Positions 54,931 to 64,000 of a DNA stretch of 64,000 nt are shown here, in pieces (the stretch's first letter is position 1; each line of letters begins with the position of its first letter). A program made the translations under genes and the position numbers. The notes beneath the pieces were generated by a model. That model did not search any database. It saw only the letters and a program-made list of their open reading frames with translations, and was not told the DNA's origin. The stretch is taken from NCBI RefSeq assembly GCF_900142985.1, contig NZ_LT670849.1, positions 7,146,501 to 7,210,500 of the forward strand, read 5' to 3'. Source of the DNA: Bradyrhizobium erythrophlei (lineage in GTDB: Bacteria; Pseudomonadota; Alphaproteobacteria; Rhizobiales; Xanthobacteraceae).

Positions 54931-57900
54931 TCAGTTCGCCGGGAATTCGGCGCCACCGTTCTGCTTGCCGGTGTTGAAGTCCATGATCTTGCGGGTAATG
55001 CCGGGGAAGAGCGGCGAAATCGGATTAACGCGCAGCGTCGGTTTGTCCGGCGTGCCAACCACTTCATAGGTGAGGCCGAATACGCCCTCATTGCTGCCGC
55101 CGAAGAACAGTCCGACAACGGGGACATTATTGAGAAGGTTGTTCAACCCGTAGAGCGGCACAAAGGTGCCGCTCATGCGAACCTGATTGCCGGGATAGTC
55201 GATGCTGCCCTCGATCGTGCCGCCGATGCTCGGCCCCTTGAGCACGCCTTCCTTGATCGTGAGCTGCCCGTTCTGCCGCACGAATTCCGCACGCAGCCGC
55301 GTAAAGCCGATGCCGCCCGGCGCGCCCGGCGCGCCACCCGCAGCGAGCTTGTCCAGCGAGGCCTCGCCCTTGACCGTGAAGTCGCGGACGTTGAGAAGTC
55401 CCTCCTTCGCCGCCGGCTCCGATGTTGGCGGGTCCAGCGCCAGTTGAAGCTGGCCGCCGGAGACCTTGGAATAGGTATCGCTAAATTTAAGCAGCGCGCC
55501 CGCATCGTTGGTTTCGAGATAGATCACATCGCGGCCCTGTCCGCGGCGCAAGTCGGCCGTGACTGGCGTGTCGCGGCCGAGCTTGCTCGTGAAGCTGAAG
55601 CTTCTCAGCGTTCCGTTGCGGCGGGACATTTTCGTATCGACGCTGCGCAAGGTCTCGCCGCCAAAACCTGCGACCGCGCCGAGCTTCACGTCGACGTCGA
55701 AGTCAAGGGTCTTGGCCTTGATCTTTGGATCGCTCTCCCTGCCGGAAATCGCGGTCTTGAGAAAACCGCGGCCGTCAAATACATCGCCGCGCATGGTGAC
55801 CTTGATCACACCGTCCGGTCCGCGATCGGCCCGCAACGAGGTCTTGTCGCCGTCGGAAGGTGAGTAGGTCGGGAAGTTCGCGTTCACGAGGTCGCCGTTC
55901 GGATCAACCTCGAGCGATCCCTTGATCGAGACGCCGCCGCCTTCGATCACGATGTCTTCGAGACGCGTCGATTGCGGCTTTTGAACCACGTTGAAAGTGG
56001 CGCGGGTCGACTTGCCCGACGTCTTGACCCAGCCGGGAAGGATATTGTCGAGCTTGAGCTGGGTGAGATCAGCATCGACGCCCAGGCGGGTATTGTCGCC
56101 GCCAATTTTGCCACTCAGCTTGACCGGGATATTGCCGGATACGGCCGGACCGAGGTCGAAGCCAAAACGGGCCCGGCTTGCCTCGTCGAGCGTGGCCTGC
56201 AACTTGATGTCGGCATCGCCGTCATTCTGTTTGCGGTAGTCGAGCGAAGCCGCCTGCCCGTTGATCTTGACGTCGCCCCTGACCTGATAGCCCTGGTTGT
56301 TGGCGACCACCTTCAGCGAATTGGCCTCCAGCTTCTGATTCATCACCAGACGATCGGCGGCAAACCCGCCGAGATCGGCGCTGACGGTGTAGCTGACGTC
56401 GGCCCGCGTAATGTCGTGCTTGATCGGCAGCGCAAGGTTGACCACCGCAGAAGCCGTTCCCTTGCTGGAGTTGGGATCGATCAGGGTTGCGGAGAAATCG
56501 CTCAGCTTGTCGGACGCCAGTATCTCCGCGGCCGCCGGCACCGGACCTTCGATGCGGAACTTCACCTTGGCCTGCACGGGTTTCGGGAAGGTGTCCGGCA
56601 CTTCGAATGCGGCATCGGCTACCGTGAGCTTGCGGCCAGCCGGCGTATCGGCGGCGCCCTGGCCGACGGTGACACTGGCGGTTCGGCCGGTGATATGCGC
56701 TTTCAGATCGGCGTCCCGAATGGACGGCAGACCATCCACCGGCCGCAGCGTCACCGCATTGGCAACGATGTTGACGTTGAGGCCGTCGTCGGGAATCGGC
56801 GGCCCTTTTCGCGAGAGATTCCGAACCGGCGAATTGACCCCGATCTCGACGCGCTGAACGGCGCCGCGTTCGACCCGATCGACCACCCACTGCCGCACGT
56901 CGGCAACGACCAAAGACGGCCAGATCCGCTTGAGCGCGGATGCCGACATCGGCGTGCCCGCAAAGCCGAGCATCAGCCGGGGCTCGCCGGAATAGTCGAT
57001 GGTGCCGGTGCCGGCGACGCCGATTTCGCCATTGCTGAAATCGGCCTGCGTCAGCACCACGCGTTTCTTGACGGTGTCAAACCGCACGCCGATGGCGACG
57101 CGGTTGAAGATGACCGGCGGATCGCCGTCGTTGCCGGCGAGCAGGATGGTGCCGCCCGAAAGCCCCAGCTGCCAGTCATTCACATTGCCATTGGGAGGCT
57201 CGAGATGGGCAAGCAGCGTGATCCGGTTTTCACCGGAAACGATCTTGAATGGCGCCACGAGCACCCGCTTGTTGGCGTCCCATTCGAGATTCACTTCGGC
57301 CGAATCGATCGCCATCGGAAATTCGGGCGTGTCGCTGTCGACGACCTCTCCGGCGCCGGAAGTGATCTTGCCGCGGAAATAGGTGGGAATGCCATCGCGA
57401 CCGAGTTCGCCTTTGAGCTCGCCGCTCAGCGGCAGGTTGGCGCTGTAGTTCAGGTCCTTCAACCGCAGCGCCAGAAGGATGTTGGTCGTCGAGACCTTGT
57501 CGGCCTTGATATCGACCGATCGCACGCCGTTGGCAGGCGGCCCCACCGTCACGCGCAGCGACCAGCCGGGTGCGCTGTCCTCGGCAACGCTGAGCACCAC
57601 GCCGCCGCTGCTTGGCCGGCGCAGACTGAGAGAGATGTTCTGGAAATTCCATTTGTTGCCGCGCTGCTGGTCATCAACGATGAGGCTGCCGTTTTTCAAG
57701 CCGATCTCGTTGAGATTTTGCCCGTCAAGACCGGTCAGGCTGAGGCTGTCGAGCCAGTCGAGGCCAGCCAGCAGTCCCGCCTGCGCGCTGTCGGCCGGCA
57801 CTGCCGGTTGGTCCGGCGATGGCTGCATCTGTGCTTGGGCGGACGGACGGGGGAACGTCGGAGGAAGTCCCGCTTCTTTTTTCGAGGCAACGCCGGTGGC

Positions 57901-58521
57901 AAGCGGCCGCGCATTGTCGCCGGTCGATACCGTGACATAACCATCCGGCGTGATGCGCACGCTGAGTTCGGCATCGACCAGGTTCAGGCTTTCAGCCCGC
58001 AGGCGTCCCGTCAACAGCGCATAGCCTGAAAGTCTCACTTCGGCCTTTGGCGCGCTCGCAACGATCGCGTGGTCGCGATCCCGCACGATGATGTCGCGGA
58101 TGCGCACGGCGATACGGATCCGCCCGGCCCGCTCGATCTGCGTGCCGCCGACCTCGACCGTGTTGCCGTGGCCGATATTGTCTTCGATCGCGGCGGCGAG
58201 CCAGGGCGTTGCCATGTCCAGATTGATCGGACCTGCGCCAAGCCGCCACCACAGGCCGCCGAAACAGCCGGCAAAGATGACGAACAGAGACACGCAGACG
58301 ATGGCGATCCGCCAGAACCAGCGCCCGCCGGTGAGCCGGCGCCCTAACGACCCGACGCGATCGGTCACCAGATAAAAGCGGGAATTCGACCGCGACAGCA
58401 GCCGGCGTGCACGGCGCCGTGCCGCTTCGTCGTGCTCCCCATGCCAGTCGGCGCCGTCCCATTGCTGGGCCTGGGCGTCAACCGACGGATTGGGGTTCTG
58501 GGTCGACTTTTGTCCTACCAT
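54931..58521 (-). CDS. Large AsmA/YhdP-like envelope protein (DUF3971)
   Basis: 1196 residues. A cytoplasmic N-terminal part of about 70 residues is rich in R and D, followed by one transmembrane segment (WFWRIAIVCVSLFVIFAG). The rest is a long periplasmic beta-rich region. The DUF3971 part is in the middle, and the AsmA-like C-terminal domain holds GPSIGGTIEGSIDYPGNQVR and FVPLYGLNNLLNNVPVVG, hallmarks of YhdP-type proteins. These bridge-like proteins are thought to carry phospholipids to the outer membrane. The gene is convergent with the MFS gene. Confidence 0.87.
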   Translation of the reverse strand: MVGQKSTQNPNPSVDAQAQQWDGADWHGEHDEAARRRARRLLSRSNSRFYLVTDRVGSLGRRLTGGRWFWRIAIVCVSLFVIFAGCFGGLWWRLGAGPINLDMATPWLAAAIEDNIGHGNTVEVGGTQIERAGRIRIAVRIRDIIVRDRDHAIVASAPKAEVRLSGYALLTGRLRAESLNLVDAELSVRITPDGYVTVSTGDNARPLATGVASKKEAGLPPTFPRPSAQAQMQPSPDQPAVPADSAQAGLLAGLDWLDSLSLTGLDGQNLNEIGLKNGSLIVDDQQRGNKWNFQNISLSLRRPSSGGVVLSVAEDSAPGWSLRVTVGPPANGVRSVDIKADKVSTTNILLALRLKDLNYSANLPLSGELKGELGRDGIPTYFRGKITSGAGEVVDSDTPEFPMAIDSAEVNLEWDANKRVLVAPFKIVSGENRITLLAHLEPPNGNVNDWQLGLSGGTILLAGNDGDPPVIFNRVAIGVRFDTVKKRVVLTQADFSNGEIGVAGTGTIDYSGEPRLMLGFAGTPMSASALKRIWPSLVVADVRQWVVDRVERGAVQRVEIGVNSPVRNLSRKGPPIPDDGLNVNIVANAVTLRPVDGLPSIRDADLKAHITGRTASVTVGQGAADTPAGRKLTVADAAFEVPDTFPKPVQAKVKFRIEGPVPAAAEILASDKLSDFSATLIDPNSSKGTASAVVNLALPIKHDITRADVSYTVSADLGGFAADRLVMNQKLEANSLKVVANNQGYQVRGDVKINGQAASLDYRKQNDGDADIKLQATLDEASRARFGFDLGPAVSGNIPVKLSGKIGGDNTRLGVDADLTQLKLDNILPGWVKTSGKSTRATFNVVQKPQSTRLEDIVIEGGGVSIKGSLEVDPNGDLVNANFPTYSPSDGDKTSLRADRGPDGVIKVTMRGDVFDGRGFLKTAISGRESDPKIKAKTLDFDVDVKLGAVAGFGGETLRSVDTKMSRRNGTLRSFSFTSKLGRDTPVTADLRRGQGRDVIYLETNDAGALLKFSDTYSKVSGGQLQLALDPPTSEPAAKEGLLNVRDFTVKGEASLDKLAAGGAPGAPGGIGFTRLRAEFVRQNGQLTIKEGVLKGPSIGGTIEGSIDYPGNQVRMSGTFVPLYGLNNLLNNVPVVGLFFGGSNEGVFGLTYEVVGTPDKPTLRVNPISPLFPGITRKIMDFNTGKQNGGAEFPAN

Positions 58522-58924
58522 TGCCTCTCGTTGCCGGCGCGGATGGATGGATCTGGATGGGCAACAAAGGCTACGCCTGCCAACATTCTACCCCTCCTCT
58601 TCCCAGTGGGACCGATCCGACGTCCGCCGCCCATTTTACAACAGGCCTCAAAGCGAACTTCAAATCCCCCAAACCACTAAACCCTATATTTGCAAATAGT
58701 CCCTCGATTCCCGCTTCGAAAAGCGTCCGCGCCCCCAACATCGAGGCGGACCGAATGGCTCCGCCTGTCATCCGGCTGAAGCCACACCAGCGAGCGGGTG
58801 GCGTGTCGAAATCCTTTTGAGCATAATCGTGTAAAGACCAAATTGACCGGCCGAAAATCGACCTGATCCATCTTGCCTCAATACCTCAATGATTGATCCG
58901 CGGAAAGCGACGAAAGGAAGGCGT
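58522..58924. other. Intergenic region AsmA-like / peroxiredoxin
   Basis: 403 bp between divergent genes. No credible gene. The middle (58640-58710) is relatively AT-rich and may hold the promoter of the large minus gene; TTGACC occurs at 58850 towards the peroxiredoxin, without a good -10. Nothing else seen. Confidence 0.4.
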
Positions 58925-59623
58925 ATGTCCAAGAAAACGCGCAAGAAATCCAGTGGTCATTCCGCCCGCAAGACGAAGTCCGCGGCATCGAAGGCATCGG
59001 CTAAACGGGGGACCTCGAAGTCGGGGCAATCGGTGGCAACCAAATCCGGCAAGAACCCAAAAGAGAGGCAAACCAAGACGTTGCCCGGCTCTTCGCCCAA
59101 ATCATCAAAACCGGCTGCGTCAAAGCCTGCTGCGACAAAGGCGAATCGGAAGACACGGTCGACGCTGGCGGAAGGCGCCAAGGCGCCTTCGTTCCATTTG
59201 CCAGGGGACGGCGGTAACGCGGTCTCGCTTGCGGACTATGCCGGCCAGAAGCTTGTCGTGTTTTTCTACCCCCGTGCCGACACGCCGGGATGCACGCGGG
59301 AGGCCATCGACTTCACCCGCCTCAAGGATGCCTTCGCCGCCAGCGGGACCGCCGTCATCGGGGTATCAGGCGACACGCCCAAGGCGCAGGAGGCGTTTCG
59401 AAACAAGCATCAGCTCTCGGTTCCTCTCGCGTCGGATGAGAAACATGAGATGCTCGAGGCCTATGGCGCGTGGGGCGAAAAATCCATGTATGGCAGGACG
59501 TTCGAAGGCATCCTTCGCACCACCGTTCTGATCGGTGCGGACGGCCGAATCGTCAAAATCTGGCGCAATGTCAGGGTCGACGGGCACGCGGACGACGTGC
59601 TCGCTGCGGCCAAAGCCACCTGA
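58925..59623 (+). CDS. One-cysteine Bcp/PrxQ-type peroxiredoxin with lysine-rich N-terminal tail
   Basis: 232 residues. Residues 1-80 form a low-complexity K/S/A/T/R tail (start MSKKTRKKSSGHSARKTK) like histone H1. Residues 81-232 are a complete Bcp/PrxQ domain: APSFHLPGDGG, then the active site YPRADTPGCTREAIDF with peroxidatic Cys123. The PrxQ resolving cysteine (+5) is isoleucine, and Cys123 is the only cysteine in the protein, so an external thiol must reduce it. AAGGAAGG precedes the ATG at 58925, which settles the start over 58889. It reduces H2O2 or organic peroxides. A nucleic-acid-binding role of the tail is inference. Confidence 0.9.
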   Translation: MSKKTRKKSSGHSARKTKSAASKASAKRGTSKSGQSVATKSGKNPKERQTKTLPGSSPKSSKPAASKPAATKANRKTRSTLAEGAKAPSFHLPGDGGNAVSLADYAGQKLVVFFYPRADTPGCTREAIDFTRLKDAFAASGTAVIGVSGDTPKAQEAFRNKHQLSVPLASDEKHEMLEAYGAWGEKSMYGRTFEGILRTTVLIGADGRIVKIWRNVRVDGHADDVLAAAKAT

Positions 59624-59717
59624 CGCCACATTCGCGAAAAATTAACCATGATCGGGCCACATTCGCCTCGAAATTTGCGCCGCAAGGAACCTTTCTCCGA
59701 CCGGCACGGGAGTGTCG

Positions 59718-61064
59718 ATGTCGTACCGTTCCGGTCATCAGTCCGAGTTTCGCCAGCCGCATGATTCTTCCCGGCAGCAACTCGCCCGCCAGCCGGCCAA
59801 CCCATCGCCCGCCACGCACGAAGAAAACAGCTACACGCTGGTTCACGCCGGCAAGCAGGTCCGTGTTGGACCGGTGGTGTTCTGGATTGTGGTCGGCACC
59901 GTCACGGCGCTCGGAATGTGGTCGGCGGCGACCGCGACCTATTTCGCATTTCGTGACGACGTGCTGACGCGGCTGATCGCACGGCAAGCGGAAATGCAAT
60001 ACGCCTACGAGGACCGGATCGCGGAACTTCGCGCCAAGGTCGATCGTGCCACCAGCCGGCAGTTGCTGGATCAGGAACAGTTCGACCAGAAACTCGAACA
60101 GGTCATGCGCCGCCAGACGACACTCGAATCGCGCGCGGCTGCGATCGGCGGCATGTCAGACGTGACGGGATCGATCCGCTCGCCATCGCGCGGCGCGGCT
60201 GCTGCCGATCCCGCCCCCTCCGCCACGCCGAAACCTTCTCCGATCAGTGACACGGCCGTGTTCGTCGCGCCGCCCGACCGCGAGGCCCGGCTGGAATCGC
60301 GCGCGCCGGTTCTCAGCCTTGCGCCGGTGACGAAAGCTGCCAAGATCCAGGGCGTCGACAACGTGATCGTGCGTTTGCAGAATTCGCTCGATCAGGTCGA
60401 GCGACGTCAGCTCTCGTCCCTCACTTCGCTTGAAGACAGCCTTGAATCGCGGGCGCGACGCATGCGCGGCGTGTTCACGGATCTCGGGCTCGACGTCGGC
60501 CAGCTCGAAGCTGCAACGCCGCGCGCCGGCATGGGCGGGCCCTATGTGCCGGTGAAATTGTCCGGAGATGCCGGCGCCTTCGAACGTCAGCTTTATCGTA
60601 TCAATATCAGCCGAGCCCAGGTCGATCGCCTCAACCGCACGCTGGCGCTGGTGCCGTACCGGAAGCCCGTGATCGGCGAAGTCGAATTCACTTCGGGATT
60701 TGGCGTGCGCTCCGATCCGTTCCTCGGCCGCCCTGCGATGCATACGGGTCTCGATTTCCGCGCCGCCATGGGTGACCCCGTGCGCGTAACCGCCAACGGC
60801 AAGGTCGCGTCCTCAGGATGGGCCGGCGGATACGGACGGATGGTAGAGATCGATCACGGCAACGGCTTGTCGACACGCTACGGACATCTCTCCGAGATCA
60901 ACGTGAAGGTCGGCGACGTCGTCAAAATCGGTCAGGTGATCGGCGCCGTCGGCTCGACCGGCCGTTCGACCGGACCGCATCTGCACTACGAAACCCGCAT
61001 CGATGGCGAGGCCGTCGATCCGCAGAAATTCCTGCGCGCCGGTGTGCGTCTGAGCGCGGGCTAA
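59718..61064 (+). CDS. Membrane-anchored M23 peptidase with coiled coil
   Basis: 448 residues: a polar N-terminus, one transmembrane helix (about residues 53-75, VFWIVVGTVTALGMW), a coiled-coil stretch (EDRIAELRAKVDRATSRQ), a linker, and a C-terminal M23 domain with HTGLDFRA and HLHYETRIDG. This is the layout of periplasmic LytM/MepM-type endopeptidases or their division-site activators. Zinc ligands are intact, so catalysis is likely. The ATG at 59718 with GGGAG 5 nt upstream is chosen; GTG at 59712 is also possible. It is convergent with prfB. Confidence 0.9.
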   Translation: MSYRSGHQSEFRQPHDSSRQQLARQPANPSPATHEENSYTLVHAGKQVRVGPVVFWIVVGTVTALGMWSAATATYFAFRDDVLTRLIARQAEMQYAYEDRIAELRAKVDRATSRQLLDQEQFDQKLEQVMRRQTTLESRAAAIGGMSDVTGSIRSPSRGAAAADPAPSATPKPSPISDTAVFVAPPDREARLESRAPVLSLAPVTKAAKIQGVDNVIVRLQNSLDQVERRQLSSLTSLEDSLESRARRMRGVFTDLGLDVGQLEAATPRAGMGGPYVPVKLSGDAGAFERQLYRINISRAQVDRLNRTLALVPYRKPVIGEVEFTSGFGVRSDPFLGRPAMHTGLDFRAAMGDPVRVTANGKVASSGWAGGYGRMVEIDHGNGLSTRYGHLSEINVKVGDVVKIGQVIGAVGSTGRSTGPHLHYETRIDGEAVDPQKFLRAGVRLSAG

Positions 61065-61078
61065 CCTCTTCGCTACCG

Positions 61079-62210
61079 CTAGTCAACGTCCTCGACCGCG
61101 CCGGCATCCGTGCCGAAGGCGCGCTGCGCCAGGGTCGCGGCCATGAATTCGTCGAGGTCGCCGTCGAGCACGCCTGACGTGTCCGACGTCAGCACCCCGG
61201 TGCGCAGGTCCTTGACCATCTGATAGGGCTGCAACACGTAGGACCGGATTTGATGGCCCCAGCCGATGTCGGTCTTGGCGGCCTGATCGGCGGCCGCCTG
61301 TTCCTCGCGTTTCTTCAATTCGATTTCGTAAAGGCGAGCACGCAGCATGTCCCACGCCTGCGCGCGGTTCTTGTGCTGCGAACGGCCGGCCTGGCAGACC
61401 ACCGCAACGCCGGTCGGAATATGCGTGAGCCGCACCGCGGATTCGGTCTTGTTGACGTGCTGGCCACCCGCGCCGCCTGAACGCATCGTATCGGTGCGCA
61501 CGTCGGATTCCTTGATGTCGATCTTGATGCTGTCGTCGATGACCGGAAAGATCGCAACGCTCGAAAAAGAGGTGTGGCGCCGCGCGTTGGAATCGAACGG
61601 CGATATCCGCACCAGCCGATGCACGCCCGCTTCGGTCTTGAGCCAGCCGTAGGCGTTGTGACCCGAGATCTGGATGGTGGCCGATTTGATGCCGGCTTCT
61701 TCGCCCTGGGATTCCTCGAGATATTCGATCTTGAAGCCGTGCTTTTCGGCCCAGCGCGTGTACATCCGGAGCAGCATCTGCGCCCAGTCCTGGCTCTCGG
61801 TGCCGCCGGCGCCGGCGTGAACCTCCAGATAGGAATCGAAGCGATCGGCCTCACCGGACAACAGCGCTTCAAGCTCGCGGCGCGCGACCTCTTTCTTCAG
61901 CTCTTTCAGCGCGGCCTCGGCCTCGCCGACCACACCGGCATCGTTCTCGGCTTCGCCGAGCTCGATCATGCCGATATTGTCTTCCAGCTCTTGCTCGACC
62001 TTGCCGATGCCCGACAGCGAATCCTCCAGCGAGGTCCGCTCCTGCATCAGCTTCTGCGCCTTTTGTGGATCGTTCCAGAGATTGGGGTCTTCGGCGAGCT
62101 GGTTCAGCTCCGCCAGCCGCGCAGTGGATTTTTCGACGTCAAAGATGCCTCCTCAGCAGCCCGACTGACTGCTTGATCTCTTCGACAAGACGTTCGACTT
62201 CGGCGCGCAT
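61079..62210 (-). CDS. prfB: Peptide chain release factor 2, programmed +1 frameshift
   Basis: RF2 recognises UGA and UAA and releases the peptide with its GGQ loop ([11 protein letters not shown]). The gene is in two frames: codons 1-23 from ATG 62210, then an in-frame TGA (62141-62139) in the slippery site CTT TGA C. An internal Shine-Dalgarno AGGAGG (62153-62148) sits 3 nt before the CTT. Skipping base 62141 enters the frame that reads [12 protein letters not shown] and continues to the stop at 61079, giving 376 residues. This is the classical RF2 autoregulation site: scarce RF2 favours frameshifting. The tRNA-mimicry motif SPF is in VRISPFDSN. It should be annotated as a joined CDS, not a pseudogene. 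Confidence 0.97.
62138..62153 (-). promoter_or_regulatory. prfB recoding signal (SD + CTTTGAC)
   Basis: AGGAGG-CAT-CTT-TGA-C on the minus strand. The spacing between the SD-like element and the slippery codon equals that of the E. coli site (AGGGGG-TAT-CTT-TGA-C). Confidence 0.95.
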
Positions 62211-62312
62211 GACGTTCTCTGATCTCTGGCTCTGAAAGGTTCGGCTCAGCGCAAAACCTCCGCCTCAAGTAGCGGCGGAAGTCGCAAAGTGCAAGCAAGG
62301 TTAGATCAAGCT

Positions 62313-64000
62313 CTAATACAGGCCGCCGGTACCGGGCCGGAAGAAGTTTCGATCGGAATCGGGCGGAGGCTGCTGCGGATAGACCTGCCGGCCGTCGGCG
62401 TCGGCAACGCCGATGACGGCGTCGGGTGGTGCCGTTCCCGGCTTGAAGGCTTCCAGAATGGTCCGTCCGCCGTCGCCCGGACCGACGCGCATGCCGGATT
62501 TGGCGTCGACACGGACGAGCTTGATGCCAGCGGGAATCTTGAACGGCACCGCCGGCTTGTCGGCGAGCGCCAGCTTGAGGAAGTCGCGCGCGATCGGCGC
62601 GGCCAGATGGCCGCCGGTCGCGGCATTGCCTTTACCCAGCGGACGCGGCTTGTCGTAGCCGAGGTAGATACCGACCACGACGTCCGGCGAGAAGCCGATG
62701 AACCAGGCGTCCTTGGCCTCGTTGGTCGTACCGGTCTTGCCGGCGATCGGCTTGCCGACTTCCTTGACCGCGATCGCGGTACCGCCCTGCACCACACCCT
62801 CCAGCATCGAAGTCATCTGATAGGCGGTCATGGTGTCGAGCACCTGCTCGCGGCGGTCGATCAGCTGCGGCTCGGTCTGATTCTTCCAGCCGGTCGGCGC
62901 ATCGCAGCCGCGGCATTCGCGGGCGTCGTGCTTGAAGATGGTGTGGCCGTAGCGATCCTGGATGCGGTCGATCAAGGTCGGCTTCACGCGGCGGCCGCCG
63001 TTCGCAATCATCGAATAGGCCGTGACCATGCGCATGACCGTGGTTTCGCCGGCGCCGAGCGCATAGGACAGGTAGTTCGGCAATTCGTCATAGACGCCGA
63101 AACGTCGCGCATATTCGCCGATCAGCGGCATGCCGATATCCTGCGCCAGCCGCACCGTGACGGTGTTCAGCGACAGACGCAGCGCGTTCCGCAGCGTCGT
63201 TGGACCGTTGTACTTGCCGGAGGAGAAGTTCTCCGGACGCCAGACGCCGGCCCCCTGCCCCTGGTCGATTTCGATCGGCGCGTCGACCACCTGGGTCGAG
63301 GGCGTATAACCGTTGTCGAGCGCGGCGGAATAAACGATCGGCTTGAACGACGAACCCGGCTGCCGGTAGGCCTGCGTCGCGCGGTTGAACTGGCTCTGGT
63401 CGAACGAGAAGCCGCCGACCATCGCGAGCACGCGGCCGGTCCAGGGATCCATCACGACCATCGCACCGGACACTTCGGGCAATTGCCGCAGCCGGTACTG
63501 ACCTTCGACGGCATTGCCGTCCTTAAACAGCGGATCGGCATAAATGATGTCGCCCGGCGACAGCACCTGGGACATCGACGTCGGCGTACGGCCCTTCGCC
63601 GGACCCGTGGTTGGCTTCGCCCATCTGACGCCGTCCAGCGTGATGATCCCGGTCTGCCGCTCCTTGCTCACGGCGCCGCCGAGTTCACGGCCGGGCTGAA
63701 AGCCGATGCGCGCCGACTGGTCGCTGATTTCCAGAACTACCCCAAGCCGCCACGGCGAAACGTCCGACAGCGATTTCACGTCGGCGAGCTTGACGCCCCA
63801 GTCGCCGGAAATATCGAGCTTGCTGGAAGCGCCGCGCCAGCCCTGCGCCTCGTCGTAATTGACGATGCCGGCGGCCATGGTCTTGCGCGCCATCACCTGG
63901 ATTTTCGGATCGAGCGTGGCGCGAACCGACAGACCGCCTTCGTAGAGCTTCTTCTCGCCGTATCGCTCGAAGATGTCGCGGCGGACTTCCTCGGCGAAAT
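62313..64000 (-). CDS. Penicillin-binding protein 1A family, C-terminal part (partial)
   Basis: A bifunctional class A PBP; at least 562 residues of it are in the window, and the N-terminal transglycosylase domain lies beyond base 64000. Visible are the linker (DPKIQVMARKT), an OB-like insert, and the transpeptidase domain with SxxK in PGSSFKPIVY, the SLN motif in RLSLNTVTVRLA, and KTGT in AGKTGTTNEAKDAW (near 62735). The proline-rich end YPQQPPPDSDRNF is typical of rhizobial PBP1A. It crosslinks new peptidoglycan in the periplasm. It lies 102 bp upstream of prfB on the same strand. Confidence 0.93.
   Translation of the reverse strand, partial: FAEEVRRDIFERYGEKKLYEGGLSVRATLDPKIQVMARKTMAAGIVNYDEAQGWRGASSKLDISGDWGVKLADVKSLSDVSPWRLGVVLEISDQSARIGFQPGRELGGAVSKERQTGIITLDGVRWAKPTTGPAKGRTPTSMSQVLSPGDIIYADPLFKDGNAVEGQYRLRQLPEVSGAMVVMDPWTGRVLAMVGGFSFDQSQFNRATQAYRQPGSSFKPIVYSAALDNGYTPSTQVVDAPIEIDQGQGAGVWRPENFSSGKYNGPTTLRNALRLSLNTVTVRLAQDIGMPLIGEYARRFGVYDELPNYLSYALGAGETTVMRMVTAYSMIANGGRRVKPTLIDRIQDRYGHTIFKHDARECRGCDAPTGWKNQTEPQLIDRREQVLDTMTAYQMTSMLEGVVQGGTAIAVKEVGKPIAGKTGTTNEAKDAWFIGFSPDVVVGIYLGYDKPRPLGKGNAATGGHLAAPIARDFLKLALADKPAVPFKIPAGIKLVRVDAKSGMRVGPGDGGRTILEAFKPGTAPPDAVIGVADADGRQVYPQQPPPDSDRNFFRPGTGGLY

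Noticed and set aside
55972..58029. 685-codon plus-strand frame
   Set aside because: Shadow of the AsmA-like gene; arginine/aspartate-rich with no recognisable domain or ribosome site.
62138..62144. prfB as a frameshifted pseudogene or sequencing error
   Set aside because: The CTT TGA C site with AGGAGG at exact spacing is the known programmed recoding signal and the second frame is fully intact.

Overview
The window reads as chromosomal DNA of a GC-rich alphaproteobacterium of the Bradyrhizobium/Nitrobacteraceae type. This rests on protein style and neighbourhoods: a class I PHA synthase, an Omp25-like porin, a sufBCDSTA cluster, a short second ArgC, and several families of palindromic intergenic repeats that I associate with Bradyrhizobium. 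It is a judgement from memory, not a database result. I saw no rRNA, tRNA, prophage, transposase or CRISPR array. Most of the window is core genome.

Layout. 1-2494: an EF-P lysylation module, with epmB and epmA on minus and efp divergent on plus. 2533-5622: an M23 peptidase and a Tat-type MltB-like transglycosylase. 5686-8897: a PcaB/PurB-like lyase convergent with recJ. 8898-9588: a long intergenic stretch that looks like a dispersed repeat. 9589-18420: an accessory catabolic block, with a LysR regulator divergent from a DapA-family aldolase/lyase and an MFS transporter, followed by xdhA-xdhB-guaD for purine breakdown. 18455-22996 (minus): aminotransferase, hom, glpX and a HAD dehalogenase. 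23222-30861: a lipoprotein, phaC, a MAPEG protein, and a compact minus cluster paiB-argC2-argC1-methyltransferase, then DedA. 30968-38125: parE, a porin with a clear terminator, small membrane proteins, an SDR, an FAD monooxygenase and a caspase-like protein. 38474-41572: an rhlE helicase, a diguanylate cyclase and a TfoX-domain protein with a histone-like tail. 41699-48783 (minus): the iron-sulfur cluster operon iscS-sufBCDS-sufT-sufA. 49092-54915: a hydrolase, a DUF1697 protein, a GST, anmK divergent from tyrS, and an MFS carrier. 54931-64000: a large AsmA/YhdP-like protein, a one-cysteine peroxiredoxin with a lysine-rich tail, an M23 endopeptidase, prfB with an intact programmed +1 frameshift, and PBP1A running off the end.

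How the genes work together. Translation fidelity is served by EF-P with its lysylation enzymes, RF2, TyrRS and RhlE. Envelope growth and recycling are served by two M23 peptidases, a transglycosylase, PBP1A, AnmK and the AsmA-like protein. Fe-S assembly is one long operon. Amino-acid genes (hom, aminotransferase, two ArgC) sit in minus-strand clusters. The clearest accessory DNA is the 9-18 kb catabolic block, which lies between glpX and recJ, genes I remember as near neighbours in related genomes.

I did not find a convincing new defence or mobile system. The best second-look items are the textbook prfB frameshift site, the paiB/argC2/argC1/methyltransferase cluster, the two H1-like tails, the accessory block, and the palindromic repeats, one of which supplies a stop codon.
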